Positions 1-8,682 of a DNA stretch of 64,000 nt are shown here, in pieces (within the stretch, counting starts at the first letter, position 1; every line of letters starts with the position of its first letter). Under the pieces are notes generated by a model. That model did no database searches. It was not told the origin of the DNA and worked only from the letters and a program-made list of their open reading frames with translations. The position numbers and the translations under genes are program-made. The DNA is taken from the NCBI RefSeq assembly GCF_016734905.1, contig NZ_JAERPO010000001.1, forward strand, positions 620,001 to 684,000, read 5' to 3'. The DNA is from Sphingopyxis jiangsuensis. GTDB lineage: Bacteria; Pseudomonadota; Alphaproteobacteria; Sphingomonadales; Sphingomonadaceae.

Positions 1-451
1 CACCGCGCTCGTCATTGATTGCGGCGATCGTCGAAGACCCGCTGACATTTTCGCGCGTTTCGCTCGTCCAGTTTGCCGTCGCGCCGACCTCTTCGCCGCG
101 CGTGACCTCTTCGGTCGCTGCCGCTGCCTGGACCTGCTCGCCCGGATCCAGACGGCAAGCAATCGCGTTCGTCAGCGTGCCGCTGACCTCCGCGATCGGG
201 ACAAAGCCGTACACACCGACCTTTTGCGCCGCCTTGCCGACGGCATGATCCATCACGCCGCCGATGATCATGCGGCCCGTTCCATCGCCCTTTTTGCCGG
301 CGGGACATCCGCCATTGTCCTTTTCGGTGGGCGTCGGCGCCGGAGTCGGGGTTGTTATTTTCCGCAGCAATCCGCCAAACTGGGCCTGCGCCGGAACTGC
401 CACCAGCATGCAGCTTGCCAGAACTGCGGGACCAGCCAGAAATTTACGCAT
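1..451 (-). CDS. Exported surface-antigen-like protein, 3' truncated by window edge
   Basis: The start codon is at 451 and the frame stays open to base 1, so about 150 N-terminal residues are visible and the C-terminus is missing. Residues 1-23 form a typical Sec signal peptide ending in VPAQAQ. A Pro/Thr-rich linker (TPTPAPTPTEK) follows, then a glycine-rich stretch with MIIGGVMDHAVG, then ACRLDPGEQVQAAAATEE and GATANWTSETRENVSGSS. The last two blocks resemble alphaproteobacterial 17-kDa surface-antigen / outer-membrane proteins, in which a conserved Cys precedes an E-Q-x2-A-A-x2-A-T motif. The role is probably structural in the envelope; no enzymatic motif is visible. Assignment to that family is from memory of the motif. 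Confidence 0.6.
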   Translation of the reverse strand, partial: MRKFLAGPAVLASCMLVAVPAQAQFGGLLRKITTPTPAPTPTEKDNGGCPAGKKGDGTGRMIIGGVMDHAVGKAAQKVGVYGFVPIAEVSGTLTNAIACRLDPGEQVQAAAATEEVTRGEEVGATANWTSETRENVSGSSTIAAINDERG

Positions 452-601
452 GAATTATCCACCTTCGTCGCGCCCGAAATGGGCTTTCCCGCCCCCCATG
501 GCCGCGCTCCATGCCATTCGCTGTGACCTACATCAACATCGCAGATATAATCTCATCCTGACAGGTTGAATTAAACGAAAATTTGGCTCACTACGCCGCC
601 C

Positions 602-1051
602 ATGCTCTCGCAGAAGACCCGCTATACGATCCGCGCCTTCCAGCATCTTGCCGATCATTGGGGCAAGGGACAGGTGCAGTTGGCGGACATTGCCGACGCG
701 CAGAATATACCGCCGAAATTTCTGACCGTCATCCTGTCCGAAATGGCACGCGAAGGCCTGCTTATTTCGCAGCGCGGCCGCGACGGCGGCTATCAGCTCG
801 CGCTGCCTCCCGTCGACATCAGCTATGGCGACCTCGTCCGGCTGACGCGCGGGTCGCTCGCGCTCGTTCCCTGCGCGAGTCGCAATGCACATGAACATTG
901 CAAGAATTGCCTGCCCGAGGCCGAATGCCGGATGCGAAGCCTGATGCTGAAGGTGCGCGACGACACGGCGGCCGTCCTTGACCGCATCACCCTCGCCGAC
1001 CCGATCCGCATGGAGCCGCTGTTCGATGAAAAGGAAGAGGCGGTGCTTTAA
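602..1051 (+). CDS. Rrf2 family transcriptional regulator with Cys cluster
   Basis: This 149-residue protein starts MLSQKTRYTIRAF and has the Rrf2/IscR winged-helix layout: a helix-turn-helix around residues 26-50 (LADIADAQNIPPKFLTVIL) and a wing with RGRDGGYQLA at 58-67. Four cysteines sit at 91, 100, 103 and 109 (C-x8-C-x2-C-x5-C), the region where IscR, NsrR and RirA bind an Fe-S cluster, so it is probably a redox-, iron- or NO-sensing regulator. The spacing differs from IscR, so the ligand and regulon cannot be named. There is no strong ribosome-binding site before the ATG and no co-directional partner. Confidence 0.85.
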   Translation: MLSQKTRYTIRAFQHLADHWGKGQVQLADIADAQNIPPKFLTVILSEMAREGLLISQRGRDGGYQLALPPVDISYGDLVRLTRGSLALVPCASRNAHEHCKNCLPEAECRMRSLMLKVRDDTAAVLDRITLADPIRMEPLFDEKEEAVL

Positions 1052-1103
1052 ACGGGCGCCGTATCAAGCCCGCTATGGCGATTGATCGCGGCAGGATTGG
1101 CTG

Positions 1104-1133
1104 AAAAGAAAAGGCCCGGCATGGCTGGGCCTT
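1104..1133 (-). terminator. Rho-independent terminator of the tRNA-Ala transcript
   Basis: On the minus strand AAGGCCC and GGGCCTT pair across a short loop and are followed by TTTTCTTTT. It lies downstream of the tRNA-Ala gene and its 3' remnant. Confidence 0.75.
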
Positions 1134-1141
1134 CTTGAAAA

Positions 1142-1187
1142 TGGTGGAGCCTGGCGGGATCGAACCGCTGACCTCTAATATGCCATG
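1142..1187 (-). pseudogene. Partial tRNA-Ala: duplicated 3' half
   Basis: This stretch repeats the 3' half of the intact tRNA-Ala (anticodon loop, variable region, T-arm, acceptor and CCA) with only a few mismatches, but the 5' half (acceptor strand and D-arm) is absent. It lies 29 bp downstream of the intact gene in the same orientation. The short sequence before the CCA-proximal end (AAATGGTGGAGCCT on the plus strand) is shared by both copies. It cannot fold as a tRNA. Such 3'-end duplications arise by tandem duplication or as attachment-site scars left by integrating elements. Confidence 0.7.
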
Positions 1188-1215
1188 AGGGGCGCCCGTT
1201 CGCGCCGAGGAGAAA

Positions 1216-1291
<76 letters not shown>

Positions 1292-1424
1292 GTGCCATTT
1301 CTGCGGGTCGCCCTGGGTGGTGCGACCGGGACGCCGCCTTTACCAGCGCCGGCGTCCGATGCAAGGGGCCAAATGCATCGCTGCGATGCTTTTTTGGCCC
1401 CCGATATTCAAAAACCCGATTTCG

Positions 1425-1748
1425 TCAGCTTTCGTCGTCGTCATCGTCAGCCTTGGTGACGCCCAGATCGTCGTCCCCGCCAAGGTCGACGTCATTGTCG
1501 GGCGAATCGCTGTCCTCGTCAACATCGACGTCCAGATCCAGATCGTCGTCGGCCGACTCTTCCTTGACGACCTTGCCGGGCTTCTCGGCTTCCTCGAACG
1601 GCATCGGCTGCTTCGATTTCAGTACCGATTCCGGGATCCAGCTATAGCCGCAATTGATGCAGCTGACCGGGTCATCCTTGGTCAGATCATAGAATCGGGT
1701 GGCGCATTTCGGGCAGCTACGCTTGGTGCCCCATTCAGCCTTTATCAT
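1425..1748 (-). CDS. TIGR02300 family zinc-ribbon protein (FYDLN acid)
   Basis: The 107-residue protein has an N-terminal zinc ribbon with CxxC pairs at C12/C15 and C30/C33. Between them lies ATRFYDLTKDDP, the FYDLN-type signature of this alphaproteobacterial family. The second half is very acidic (runs of Asp after residue 65) and probably disordered. The family is widespread in alphaproteobacteria and its function is unknown; the combination suggests protein or nucleic-acid binding, but that is inference. It is divergent from aroA, with about 125 bp between the starts, and is transcribed away from it. Confidence 0.9.
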   Translation of the reverse strand: MIKAEWGTKRSCPKCATRFYDLTKDDPVSCINCGYSWIPESVLKSKQPMPFEEAEKPGKVVKEESADDDLDLDVDVDEDSDSPDNDVDLGGDDDLGVTKADDDDDES

Positions 1749-1873
1749 ATAAGCCTCATAACCTTTTGGAAACCGGATAGGAATCTCGGGAAGTAGGCGA
1801 CGCCTGAATAGCTATCCGCCAAATCGGCGTGCGCCTTGCCAGATTGTCGGGCCGCTGTCAAAAGCCGCACGCC

Positions 1874-3202
1874 ATGACCGATCAAACCGCCACGCCCCGC
1901 AGCTTTTCCGCTTCCGTTGCCTTGAAAGGCAAGATCGCCATTCCGGGGGACAAAAGCATCTCGCATCGCGCGCTGATGCTGTCGGCGCTTGCGGTGGGGA
2001 CGAGCCGCGTCACGGGATTGCTCGAAGGCCATGATGTACTCGCCACCGCGGCCGCGATGCGGGCGATGGGCGCGACGATCGAGCGGCGCGACAGCGGCGA
2101 ATGGGTGATCGACGGCGTCGGCGTCGGCGGACTGCTCCAGCCGCGCGAAGCGCTCGACATGGGCAACAGCGGCACGTCGACGCGGCTGCTGATGGGTGTC
2201 GTCGCGAGCCATCCGATCACCGCGACCTTTGTCGGCGACGCGAGCCTTTCGGGCCGCCCGATGGGACGCGTCATCGACCCGCTCTCGCAAATGGGCGCCG
2301 ATATCAGCGCTTCGCCGGGAGGCCGCCTGCCGCTGATGGTGCGCGGCCTCGCCCCGGCCGTCCCCCTCTCCTACCGTCTGCCGATGGCTTCGGCGCAGGT
2401 GAAGAGCGCAGTGCTGCTCGCGGGGCTCAACACCCCAGGGATCACCGAGGTGATCGAACCGGTGCCGACGCGCGACCATAGCGAACGGATGCTCAGGGGA
2501 TTCGGTGCCGAACTCAGCGTCGATACCGACGCTGACGGCACGCGCCATATCCGCATCACTGGCGAAGCCGAGCTGAAGCCCCAGACGATCGCCGTGCCGG
2601 GCGACCCCTCGTCGGCAGCCTTCTTCATCGTCGCGGCGCTGATCGTACCCGGTTCCGACGTCACCATCGCCAATGTCGGGCTCAACCCTACGCGCGCGGG
2701 CCTTGTCGATGTCCTTCGCGCAATGGGCGGCGACATTGAGGAACTGGACCGCCGCGAAGTCGGCGGCGAGCCCGTCGCCGACCTTCGTGTCCGTCACAGC
2801 GCCTTGAAGGGCATAGAGGTCGATCCGGCTGTCGCGCCGAGCATGATCGACGAGTTTCCGGTCCTGTTCGTCGCCGCCGCGCTCGCGGAAGGCCGCACGA
2901 CGACGACCGGGCTCGACGAGCTGCGCGTCAAGGAAAGCGACCGGCTGGCGGTGATGGCGGCCGGCCTTGAGGCGATCGGCGTGCGCGTGACCGAAAACGA
3001 GGACGGGCTGGTCATCGAGGGCAGCGGCGGCGATCCGCTCCCCGGCGACGCGACCATTGCGGGCCATCTCGATCATCGCATCTGCATGAGCTTTGCCGTC
3101 GCGGGGCTGGCGAGCAAGGCGCCCGTAACGGTCGACGACATCGCGCCCGTGGCGACGAGCTTCCCCAATTTCGAGGCGCTGCTTGCAGGGTTGCAGGCAT
3201 GA
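1874..3202 (+). CDS. aroA: 3-phosphoshikimate 1-carboxyvinyltransferase (EPSP synthase)
   Basis: This is the sixth step of the shikimate pathway: it joins shikimate-3-phosphate and phosphoenolpyruvate to form EPSP in the cytoplasm. The 442-residue protein carries [13 protein letters not shown] near the N-terminus, [22 protein letters not shown], the [15 protein letters not shown] block, [10 protein letters not shown] and [12 protein letters not shown], with a [12 protein letters not shown] tail. Overall it looks closest to the class II (CP4-like) EPSP synthases, yet it has Gly, not Ala, in the GNSGT loop that influences inhibitor binding. I start at MTDQTATP (1874); an in-frame ATG at 1829 adds 15 unconserved residues. 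It overlaps the next gene by 4 bp (ATGA). Confidence 0.96.
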   Translation: MTDQTATPRSFSASVALKGKIAIPGDKSISHRALMLSALAVGTSRVTGLLEGHDVLATAAAMRAMGATIERRDSGEWVIDGVGVGGLLQPREALDMGNSGTSTRLLMGVVASHPITATFVGDASLSGRPMGRVIDPLSQMGADISASPGGRLPLMVRGLAPAVPLSYRLPMASAQVKSAVLLAGLNTPGITEVIEPVPTRDHSERMLRGFGAELSVDTDADGTRHIRITGEAELKPQTIAVPGDPSSAAFFIVAALIVPGSDVTIANVGLNPTRAGLVDVLRAMGGDIEELDRREVGGEPVADLRVRHSALKGIEVDPAVAPSMIDEFPVLFVAAALAEGRTTTTGLDELRVKESDRLAVMAAGLEAIGVRVTENEDGLVIEGSGGDPLPGDATIAGHLDHRICMSFAVAGLASKAPVTVDDIAPVATSFPNFEALLAGLQA

Positions 3203-3468
3203 TCGACTGGATCCCCGGACGCGCCGCGGATGTCATCGGCTTGATCGGCACCGCATGCGTCCTCGCCGCATTCGCCTATATCAACAGCGCAAAAGTGCCG
3301 AACGGCGTGCTGTTCAACGCGGTCAACCTGATTGGCGCGCTGTTGCTGATGATATCGCTGCTCGTCCATTTCAATCTCGCCTCTTTCCTGCTCGAAATTG
3401 CCTGGGCGAGCATCGCCATCTGGGGATTGGCAAAGGCGCTCCGCCGCGGGCGCGAGGATGCGGCATGA
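3199..3468 (+). CDS. Small membrane protein (CBU_0592-like)
   Basis: The 89-residue protein has about three hydrophobic segments (residues 10-27, 38-57, 62-80) and a short basic C-terminus (KALRRGRED). It resembles a small conserved family of unknown function often called CBU_0592-like. It is translationally coupled on both sides: its ATG overlaps the aroA stop and its TGA overlaps the cmk start, so it belongs to an aroA-x-cmk operon. There are no catalytic motifs, and a transport role would be a guess. Confidence 0.8.
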   Translation: MIDWIPGRAADVIGLIGTACVLAAFAYINSAKVPNGVLFNAVNLIGALLLMISLLVHFNLASFLLEIAWASIAIWGLAKALRRGREDAA

Positions 3469-4094
3469 TTGTCGCGGTCGATGGCCCGACCGCGTCGGGA
3501 AAAGGATCTATCGCCCGGCGGCTGGGTGAATATTTCGGCCTGCCCGTGCTCGATACGGGCCTTCTCTATCGGGCGGTCGGTTACCAGACGCAGCTCAACC
3601 ATGGTGACGCCGACAACGCCTCCGACGCGCTTGCTGCCTGCGATTTCCCCGACGACCTGCTCGACGATCCGGCGCTGCGCTTCGAAAGCACCGGAAGTCT
3701 TGCGAGCCGCGTGTCGATCCACCCCGCAGTGCGCGCAGCACTGTTTCAGCGCCAGGTCGATTTCGCCAACCAGCCAGGCGGTGCCATACTCGACGGGCGC
3801 GACATAGGGACCGTCATCGCGCCGCACGCCGATGCCAAGCTGTTCGTGACCGCGAGCGCCGAGGAGCGCGCCCGCCGGCGCCAGGCCGAGATGCTCAATC
3901 GCGGCCTCGATGTCGGGTACGAGGTCGTGCTGGCCGACATTCACGCCCGCGACGCGCGTGACACCGGCCGCGCCGACGCCCCGCTGCTGCGGGCGAACGA
4001 TGCGATGCTGCTCGATACGAGCGCGATGGACATTACGGCTGCGGTCGCGGCGGCGATCGCATTTATCGAGGAACGGGTCAGGCGACCCAGTTGA
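3465..4094 (+). CDS. cmk: Cytidylate kinase
   Basis: It phosphorylates CMP and dCMP with ATP in pyrimidine nucleotide metabolism. The 209-residue protein starts [20 protein letters not shown], which contains the P-loop GPTASGKG. It continues with LDTGLLYRAVG (the CMP-binding region) and LDGRDIGTVIAPHADAKLFV, both typical of the family, and an ARRRQAEM lid region. The start at 3465 overlaps the preceding stop by 4 bp. The 3' end converges on the adenylate cyclase gene and the two overlap by 17 bp. Confidence 0.95.
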   Translation: MIVAVDGPTASGKGSIARRLGEYFGLPVLDTGLLYRAVGYQTQLNHGDADNASDALAACDFPDDLLDDPALRFESTGSLASRVSIHPAVRAALFQRQVDFANQPGGAILDGRDIGTVIAPHADAKLFVTASAEERARRRQAEMLNRGLDVGYEVVLADIHARDARDTGRADAPLLRANDAMLLDTSAMDITAAVAAAIAFIEERVRRPS

Positions 4095-5358
4095 TGTCGG
4101 GCAGCGCCGGTGCACGCGGCACCGAGTGATAGACGCAGGTTTCGCCGACGCCCTTGAGCAATTCACTATGCGGCGGACCGAAGGCGGCGCGGCCTTTCGC
4201 GCGCAGCCATGTGCTTTCGGAAATCGCGATACCGTTGACCGGCGCGCAGCCTTCAAGGCGTGCCGCCATGTTGACCGTCTCGCCCCAATAATCATAGGCC
4301 ATGCGCGTGGCACCGATAACGCCGCCGACGACGGGCCCGCTGTGGATGCCGACGCGCAAGCCGACTTCGGTGCCCGCAACCGGCTGCAGCGCCGCAACCC
4401 CGGCAAGCACATCCTGCGCAAAGGCGATGGCAACGTCGGCGCTGTTGCCGACGCTCTGGTTGCCGCCCGCGATGGCGAGATAGGCATCGCCGATGGTCTT
4501 TACCTTTTCGACGCCATGCTTTGCCGCACAGCGGTCGGCATGGTTGAAAAAGGCGTTGAGCAACTCGACGAGATGGCCGGGCGACACACGCTGCGCGAGC
4601 TTGGTGAAGCCGACCATGTCGATGAAGATCACGCTGGCGTCGGCATAGCTGTCGGCGACCATCCGCCCGTCGCGAATCCGTTCGACTGCGGCAGGCGGGA
4701 GCATGTTGAACACGAGTTCCTCGCTCTTCGCGCGCTCGACCTCGAGTTCTTCCGATAGGGCGAAGGCGGCGCGGCTCGACCGGTCGATGGCGAAATTGAT
4801 CGCGATCATGACCAGCGCGCCGCTGACATAGCTGAGGATTGCGTACCAAAGGCCGGCGCCGTGATCCTGGATCGCCATGACCGTCGCGAGGAACACGACG
4901 CATTCGAGCGCGAGCCACAAGAGGAACAGGCGCGGTCGGCCTGCCAGCGCGACCGCCGCAAACGCCGTTATCGCCAGCCGGTTGATCGCGCCCACCGCGT
5001 GGAGGTCGTCGTCAAGTTCGATCAGTTCGGCGAGCAGGACGATGTTGACGAGCCCGACAAGCAGCGAAATGCCGAGCAGGGCCGCAAAATCGAGCGCCGG
5101 TTGTTTGATATAGCCGCTCCAGAAGGTCACTGCGACATAGGCGCCCGCGAGAAGCAGCACCGACCCGAGCAGAATTGCCAGAAAGGCAGCGTCATGGGCG
5201 TGCAGGAACAGCGGATTGGCAATCGAATAGGCGAGCGCGACGAGCATGAAGAGCACGCCATAGATACGCACGAACGGCAGGCGCAGCGTCCGCGACGCCG
5301 CCTGATAGCGCTCCTCGACACTCCGGTCCATGAAACGGCCGCTTATCGTCGCCTGCAT
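4078..5358 (-). CDS. Membrane-anchored class III adenylate/guanylate cyclase
   Basis: The 426-residue protein makes cyclic nucleotide from ATP or GTP. Residues about 25-195 form five or six transmembrane segments. A short linker rich in charged residues (SEELEVERAKSEELVFNMLP, a signalling-helix-like stretch) precedes the catalytic domain. Catalytic motifs visible are FIDMVGFTKLA (first metal Asp), VKTIGDAYLAIAG (substrate Lys and second metal Asp), GIHSGPVVGGVIG and YDYWGETVNMAARLE (transition-state Asn/Arg). The Asp in YDYWGE favours ATP over GTP. It stands alone on the minus strand between cmk and rpsA, genes that are neighbours in many proteobacteria. Confidence 0.92.
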   Translation of the reverse strand: MQATISGRFMDRSVEERYQAASRTLRLPFVRIYGVLFMLVALAYSIANPLFLHAHDAAFLAILLGSVLLLAGAYVAVTFWSGYIKQPALDFAALLGISLLVGLVNIVLLAELIELDDDLHAVGAINRLAITAFAAVALAGRPRLFLLWLALECVVFLATVMAIQDHGAGLWYAILSYVSGALVMIAINFAIDRSSRAAFALSEELEVERAKSEELVFNMLPPAAVERIRDGRMVADSYADASVIFIDMVGFTKLAQRVSPGHLVELLNAFFNHADRCAAKHGVEKVKTIGDAYLAIAGGNQSVGNSADVAIAFAQDVLAGVAALQPVAGTEVGLRVGIHSGPVVGGVIGATRMAYDYWGETVNMAARLEGCAPVNGIAISESTWLRAKGRAAFGPPHSELLKGVGETCVYHSVPRAPALPDINWVA

Positions 5359-5686
5359 CCGCCCCTCTCGATCAATTCAGAACTGATAGCCGATAAGCCT
5401 TACCGCCGCGTTTATCGGCAATTCGCCTTGCCGAAAGGGGGACGATCCACTATAGGCCGCCCGTCCGACGGGCCTGAACGCCGGTCGAGGCACGGTCAAA
5501 CCGCCGCTCCGACACGAGCGTCGGGCGTGATGGGGCTCACCCATCGCGCCCATTTTGCTTTGCCCGTATCTCGGCCCACAGGTTCGAAGGATGTCCCGAC
5601 CCGCATCCGGCGGCCGGGACGGATCGGCCACAAGACCAGCGGAACCAACCGCTTGGCCGGAACAAATGAAGTAAGGAATACTATTT
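5359..5686. other. 328-bp intergenic region upstream of rpsA
   Basis: This is a divergent region between the cyclase gene and rpsA. It contains a plausible promoter facing rpsA, leaving a 5' leader of about 220 nt. I see no ORF with a ribosome-binding site and no recognisable riboswitch. Long rpsA leaders are often targets of autoregulation by S1, but no specific structure is claimed here. Confidence 0.6.
5428..5456 (+). promoter_or_regulatory. Candidate sigma70-type promoter for rpsA
   Basis: TTGCCG (5428-5433) and TATAGG (5451-5456) are separated by exactly 17 bp, a good match to the housekeeping -35/-10 layout, directed towards rpsA. It is predicted from sequence only. Confidence 0.5.
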
Positions 5687-7399
5687 ATGGCCTCTACGGC
5701 TTTTCCGACGCGCGACGATTTCGCCGCGATGCTCGATGAATCGCTGGGCGGCGCCGACGGCGGCTTTGAAGGCCGTGTCGTCAAGGGCACCGTGACCGGC
5801 ATCGAAAATGACCTGGCAGTTATCGACATCGGCCTGAAGAGCGAAGGCCGCGTGCCGCTTCGCGAATTCGCCATGCCGGGCCAGAAGGCCGACCTGAAGG
5901 TCGGCGATGAAGTCGAGGTCTATGTCGACCGCGTCGAAAACGCCAATGGCGAAACGATGCTCTCGCGCGACCGCGCCCGCCGCGAAGCCGCGTGGGACCG
6001 CCTCGAAGAAGAATTCAACAAGGAAGCCCGCGTCGAAGGTGTCATCTTCGGCCGCGTCAAGGGCGGCTTCACCGTCGACCTCGGCGGCGCCGTGGCCTTC
6101 CTTCCGGGCAGCCAAGTCGATATCCGCCCCGTGCGCGACGTCGGCCCGCTGATGGACCTGCCGCAGCCCTTCCAGATCCTGAAGATGGACCGTCGCCGCG
6201 GCAACATCGTCGTATCGCGCCGCGCGATCCTCGAGGAAACGCGCGCCGAGCAGCGTTCGGGCCTGATCCAGAACCTCGAAGAGGGCCAGATCATCGAAGG
6301 TGCGGTCAAGAACATCACCGATTATGGTGCGTTCGTCGACCTCGGCGGCATCGACGGCCTGCTCCATGTCACCGACATGAGCTACAAGCGCGTCAACCAC
6401 CCGAGCGAAGTCATCAACATCGGTGACACGGTCAAGGTGCAGATCATCCGCATCAACCGCGACACGCAGCGCATCAGCCTCGGCATGAAGCAGCTCGAAA
6501 GCGATCCGTGGGAAGGCGTCGCCGCCAAATATCCGATCGGCGCGAAGCTGTCGGGTACGGTCACGAACATCACCGATTACGGTGCGTTCGTCGAACTCGA
6601 GCCCGGCATCGAAGGCCTGGTCCACGTCAGCGAAATGTCGTGGGTCAAGAAGAACGTCCACCCCGGCAAGATCGTCTCGACGAGCCAGGAAGTCGACGTC
6701 ATCGTTCTCGAAGTCGACAGCGACAAGCGTCGTATCTCGCTTGGCCTCAAGCAGGCTCAGTCGAACCCGTGGGGCGCTTTTGCCGAAGCGCATCCGGTCG
6801 GCTCGGTCGTCGATGGCGAAGTCAAGAATGCGACCGAATTCGGTCTGTTCGTCGGCCTTCCGGGCGACGTCGACGGCATGGTTCACATGTCGGACATCGC
6901 GTGGGGCATTTCGGGCGAAGAAGCGCTGCACCTCCACCGCAAGGGCGAGGCCGTGCAGGTCGTCGTTCTCGACGTCGATGTCGAAAAGGAACGCATCAGC
7001 CTCGGCATCAAGCAGCTTGAAAAGGGTGCTCCCGCCGTTGGCGGCGGTACCGCTGCCGCGGGTTCGTTGAAGAAGAACGACGTCGTTACGGTCTCGGTTC
7101 TCGAAGTCCGCGACAACGGCCTCGAAGTCCAGGCTGGCGACGATGGCGCGACCGGCTTCATCAAGCGCGCCGACCTCGGCCGCGACCGCGACGAACAGCG
7201 CCCCGACCGTTATCAGGTCGGCCAGAAGTTCGACGCAATGGTCGTCGGTTTCGACCGTTCGAAAAAGCCGAACTTCTCGGTCAAGGCGATGCAGATCGCC
7301 GAAGAGAAGCAGGCTGTCGCCCAATATGGTTCGTCGGATTCGGGCGCCTCGCTCGGCGACATCCTCGGCGAAGCCTTGAAGGCCGGCAAGAAGGATTAA
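5687..7399 (+). CDS. rpsA: 30S ribosomal protein S1
   Basis: S1 binds mRNA on the 30S subunit and helps melt structured translation starts. The 570-residue protein carries six consecutive S1/OB-fold domains (about residues 30-98, 116-181, 202-270, 287-357, 374-444 and 461-531). The repeat signature NITDYGAFVDLGGIDGLLHV recurs as NITDYGAFVELEPGIEGLVHV, and each domain ends in RISLGMKQ or RISLGLKQ. Length is normal for proteobacteria. Its ATG follows TAAGGA. Codon use is strongly biased, as expected for a highly expressed gene. A strong terminator follows and then ihfB, the usual rpsA-ihfB order. Confidence 0.98.
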   Translation: MASTAFPTRDDFAAMLDESLGGADGGFEGRVVKGTVTGIENDLAVIDIGLKSEGRVPLREFAMPGQKADLKVGDEVEVYVDRVENANGETMLSRDRARREAAWDRLEEEFNKEARVEGVIFGRVKGGFTVDLGGAVAFLPGSQVDIRPVRDVGPLMDLPQPFQILKMDRRRGNIVVSRRAILEETRAEQRSGLIQNLEEGQIIEGAVKNITDYGAFVDLGGIDGLLHVTDMSYKRVNHPSEVINIGDTVKVQIIRINRDTQRISLGMKQLESDPWEGVAAKYPIGAKLSGTVTNITDYGAFVELEPGIEGLVHVSEMSWVKKNVHPGKIVSTSQEVDVIVLEVDSDKRRISLGLKQAQSNPWGAFAEAHPVGSVVDGEVKNATEFGLFVGLPGDVDGMVHMSDIAWGISGEEALHLHRKGEAVQVVVLDVDVEKERISLGIKQLEKGAPAVGGGTAAAGSLKKNDVVTVSVLEVRDNGLEVQAGDDGATGFIKRADLGRDRDEQRPDRYQVGQKFDAMVVGFDRSKKPNFSVKAMQIAEEKQAVAQYGSSDSGASLGDILGEALKAGKKD

Positions 7400-7425
7400 T
7401 TCCTCTTTCCGCGCTTGCGCGAAAG

Positions 7426-7460
7426 AAAAGGCCCGCAGAGTGTCCCTCTGCGGGCCTTTT
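7426..7460 (+). terminator. Rho-independent terminator after rpsA
   Basis: A 15-bp perfect stem (AAAAGGCCCGCAGAG with CTCTGCGGGCCTTTT) around a 5-nt loop ends in a T-rich tract (TTTTTCTTTC). It lies 26 bp after the rpsA stop. Confidence 0.92.
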
Positions 7461-7602
7461 TCTTTCAGTGATATATTTTGACCAAACAGTGATTCATGAT
7501 AGGCTCCGTGCCGCGTCAGGAGGGGGCCTCACGCAATTCGCACCGGCAACGACCGGGTGATCTGCGTCCTGCGGGATGCGCGTGATACAATAGGGGAAGC
7601 CA

Positions 7603-7881
7603 ATGATCCGGTCGGAATTGGTCCAAAAGATCGCTAGTGAAAACAGTGATTTGCGACATGATGAGGTCGAGCGCATTGTCGACGCCTTCTTCGATTCCAT
7701 CGTCGATCAGCTTGCCGAGGGCGGCCGCGTCGAACTCCGCGGCTTCGGCGCCTTTTCGACGCGCAGCCGCGACTCGCGCACCGGGCGCAATCCGCGCACC
7801 GGCGCTCCCGTCGCGGTAAAGGCGAAAAATGTGCCCTATTTCAAACCCGGCAAGGAAATGCGCGAGCGGCTCAACGACTGA
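7603..7881 (+). CDS. ihfB: Integration host factor subunit beta
   Basis: This is the DNA-bending histone-like subunit that pairs with IhfA. The 92-residue protein starts [14 protein letters not shown] and contains [25 protein letters not shown], the beta-arm region whose RNPRTG tip inserts into the minor groove, and ends with [12 protein letters not shown]. Length is typical. It sits downstream of rpsA, as in most proteobacteria, but behind a terminator, so it probably has its own promoter in the roughly 140-bp gap. Confidence 0.97.
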   Translation: MIRSELVQKIASENSDLRHDEVERIVDAFFDSIVDQLAEGGRVELRGFGAFSTRSRDSRTGRNPRTGAPVAVKAKNVPYFKPGKEMRERLND

Positions 7882-7909
7882 GCATAGCCTTGGTTGAGTG
7901 CCGCGCAGC

Positions 7910-7930
7910 CCGGCTCAATTCTTGAGCCGG
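7910..7930. terminator. Hairpin between ihfB and the convergent ABC permease gene
   Basis: A 9-bp perfect stem (CCGGCTCAA / TTGAGCCGG) with a 3-nt loop overlaps the stop codon of the convergent permease gene. It has no T-tract, so it is only a possible bidirectional terminator. Confidence 0.4.
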
Positions 7931-8682
7931 TAGCCTGTCCGGAACATCCAGAACACGATTGCCAGGCATATCGCCAGGAACAGCGTGACCGCGCCCATGC
8001 TGACGCCGATGCCGACATCGCCCGCGCCGAAGAATGTCCAGCGGAAGCCGCTGATCAGATAGACGACGGGGTTGAACAGCGTCACCGTCTGCCACGCCTT
8101 CGGCAGCATATCGAGCGAGTAGAAGGCGCCGCCAAGGAAGGTGAGCGGATAGACAACCAGCATCGGAATCACCTGCAACTGCTCGAAACTCTGCGCCCAG
8201 ATACCGATGATGAAGCCGAACAGGCAAAAGGTCACCGCCATCAGCACCATGAAGGCGACCATGAACAGCGGGTGTGCCACCTGGACATCGACGAAGAGAT
8301 GCGCGGTTGCGAAGATGATCGATCCGATGATGACCGATTTGGTCGCCGCCGCGCCGACATAGGCGATAAGAAGCTCGATCGGCGACATTGGCGCCGACAG
8401 CATCTCGTAAATCGTGCCCGTCCATTTGGGCATATAGATGCCGAAGCTCGCGTTGCTGATGCTTTCGGTGAACATCGTCAGCATCATGAGGCCGGGCACG
8501 ATGAACAGGCCATAGGGGACGGCGCTCACTTCGCTCATCCGGCTGCCGATCGCCGAGCCAAAGACGATGAAATAGAGCGTCGTCGTGATGACGGGCAGCA
8601 TCAGGCTGGTCCAGAAGGTCCGGCCAAAGCGCGCCATTTCGAACATATAGATGGAGCGGATGCCCCGCAGGTTCGCGATCAT
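7915..8682 (-). CDS. ABC-2 type transporter permease (YadH-like)
   Basis: The 255-residue integral membrane protein has six hydrophobic segments and belongs to the ABC-2 family. It contains the FVFMLP-like region [19 protein letters not shown] and the late conserved block [20 protein letters not shown], typical of NodJ/YadH exporters. It overlaps the upstream ATPase gene by 4 bp (ATGA), so the two form a coupled exporter operon. The substrate is unknown: E. coli YadGH homologues are uncharacterised, and NodIJ/DrrAB relatives export lipo-oligosaccharides or drugs. Confidence 0.92.
   Translation of the reverse strand: MIANLRGIRSIYMFEMARFGRTFWTSLMLPVITTTLYFIVFGSAIGSRMSEVSAVPYGLFIVPGLMMLTMFTESISNASFGIYMPKWTGTIYEMLSAPMSPIELLIAYVGAAATKSVIIGSIIFATAHLFVDVQVAHPLFMVAFMVLMAVTFCLFGFIIGIWAQSFEQLQVIPMLVVYPLTFLGGAFYSLDMLPKAWQTVTLFNPVVYLISGFRWTFFGAGDVGIGVSMGAVTLFLAICLAIVFWMFRTGYRLKN

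Noticed and set aside
5681-7324. 547-codon open frame on the minus strand
   Set aside because: Antisense of the S1 repeat gene; an acidic low-complexity product from reverse-complemented repeats.
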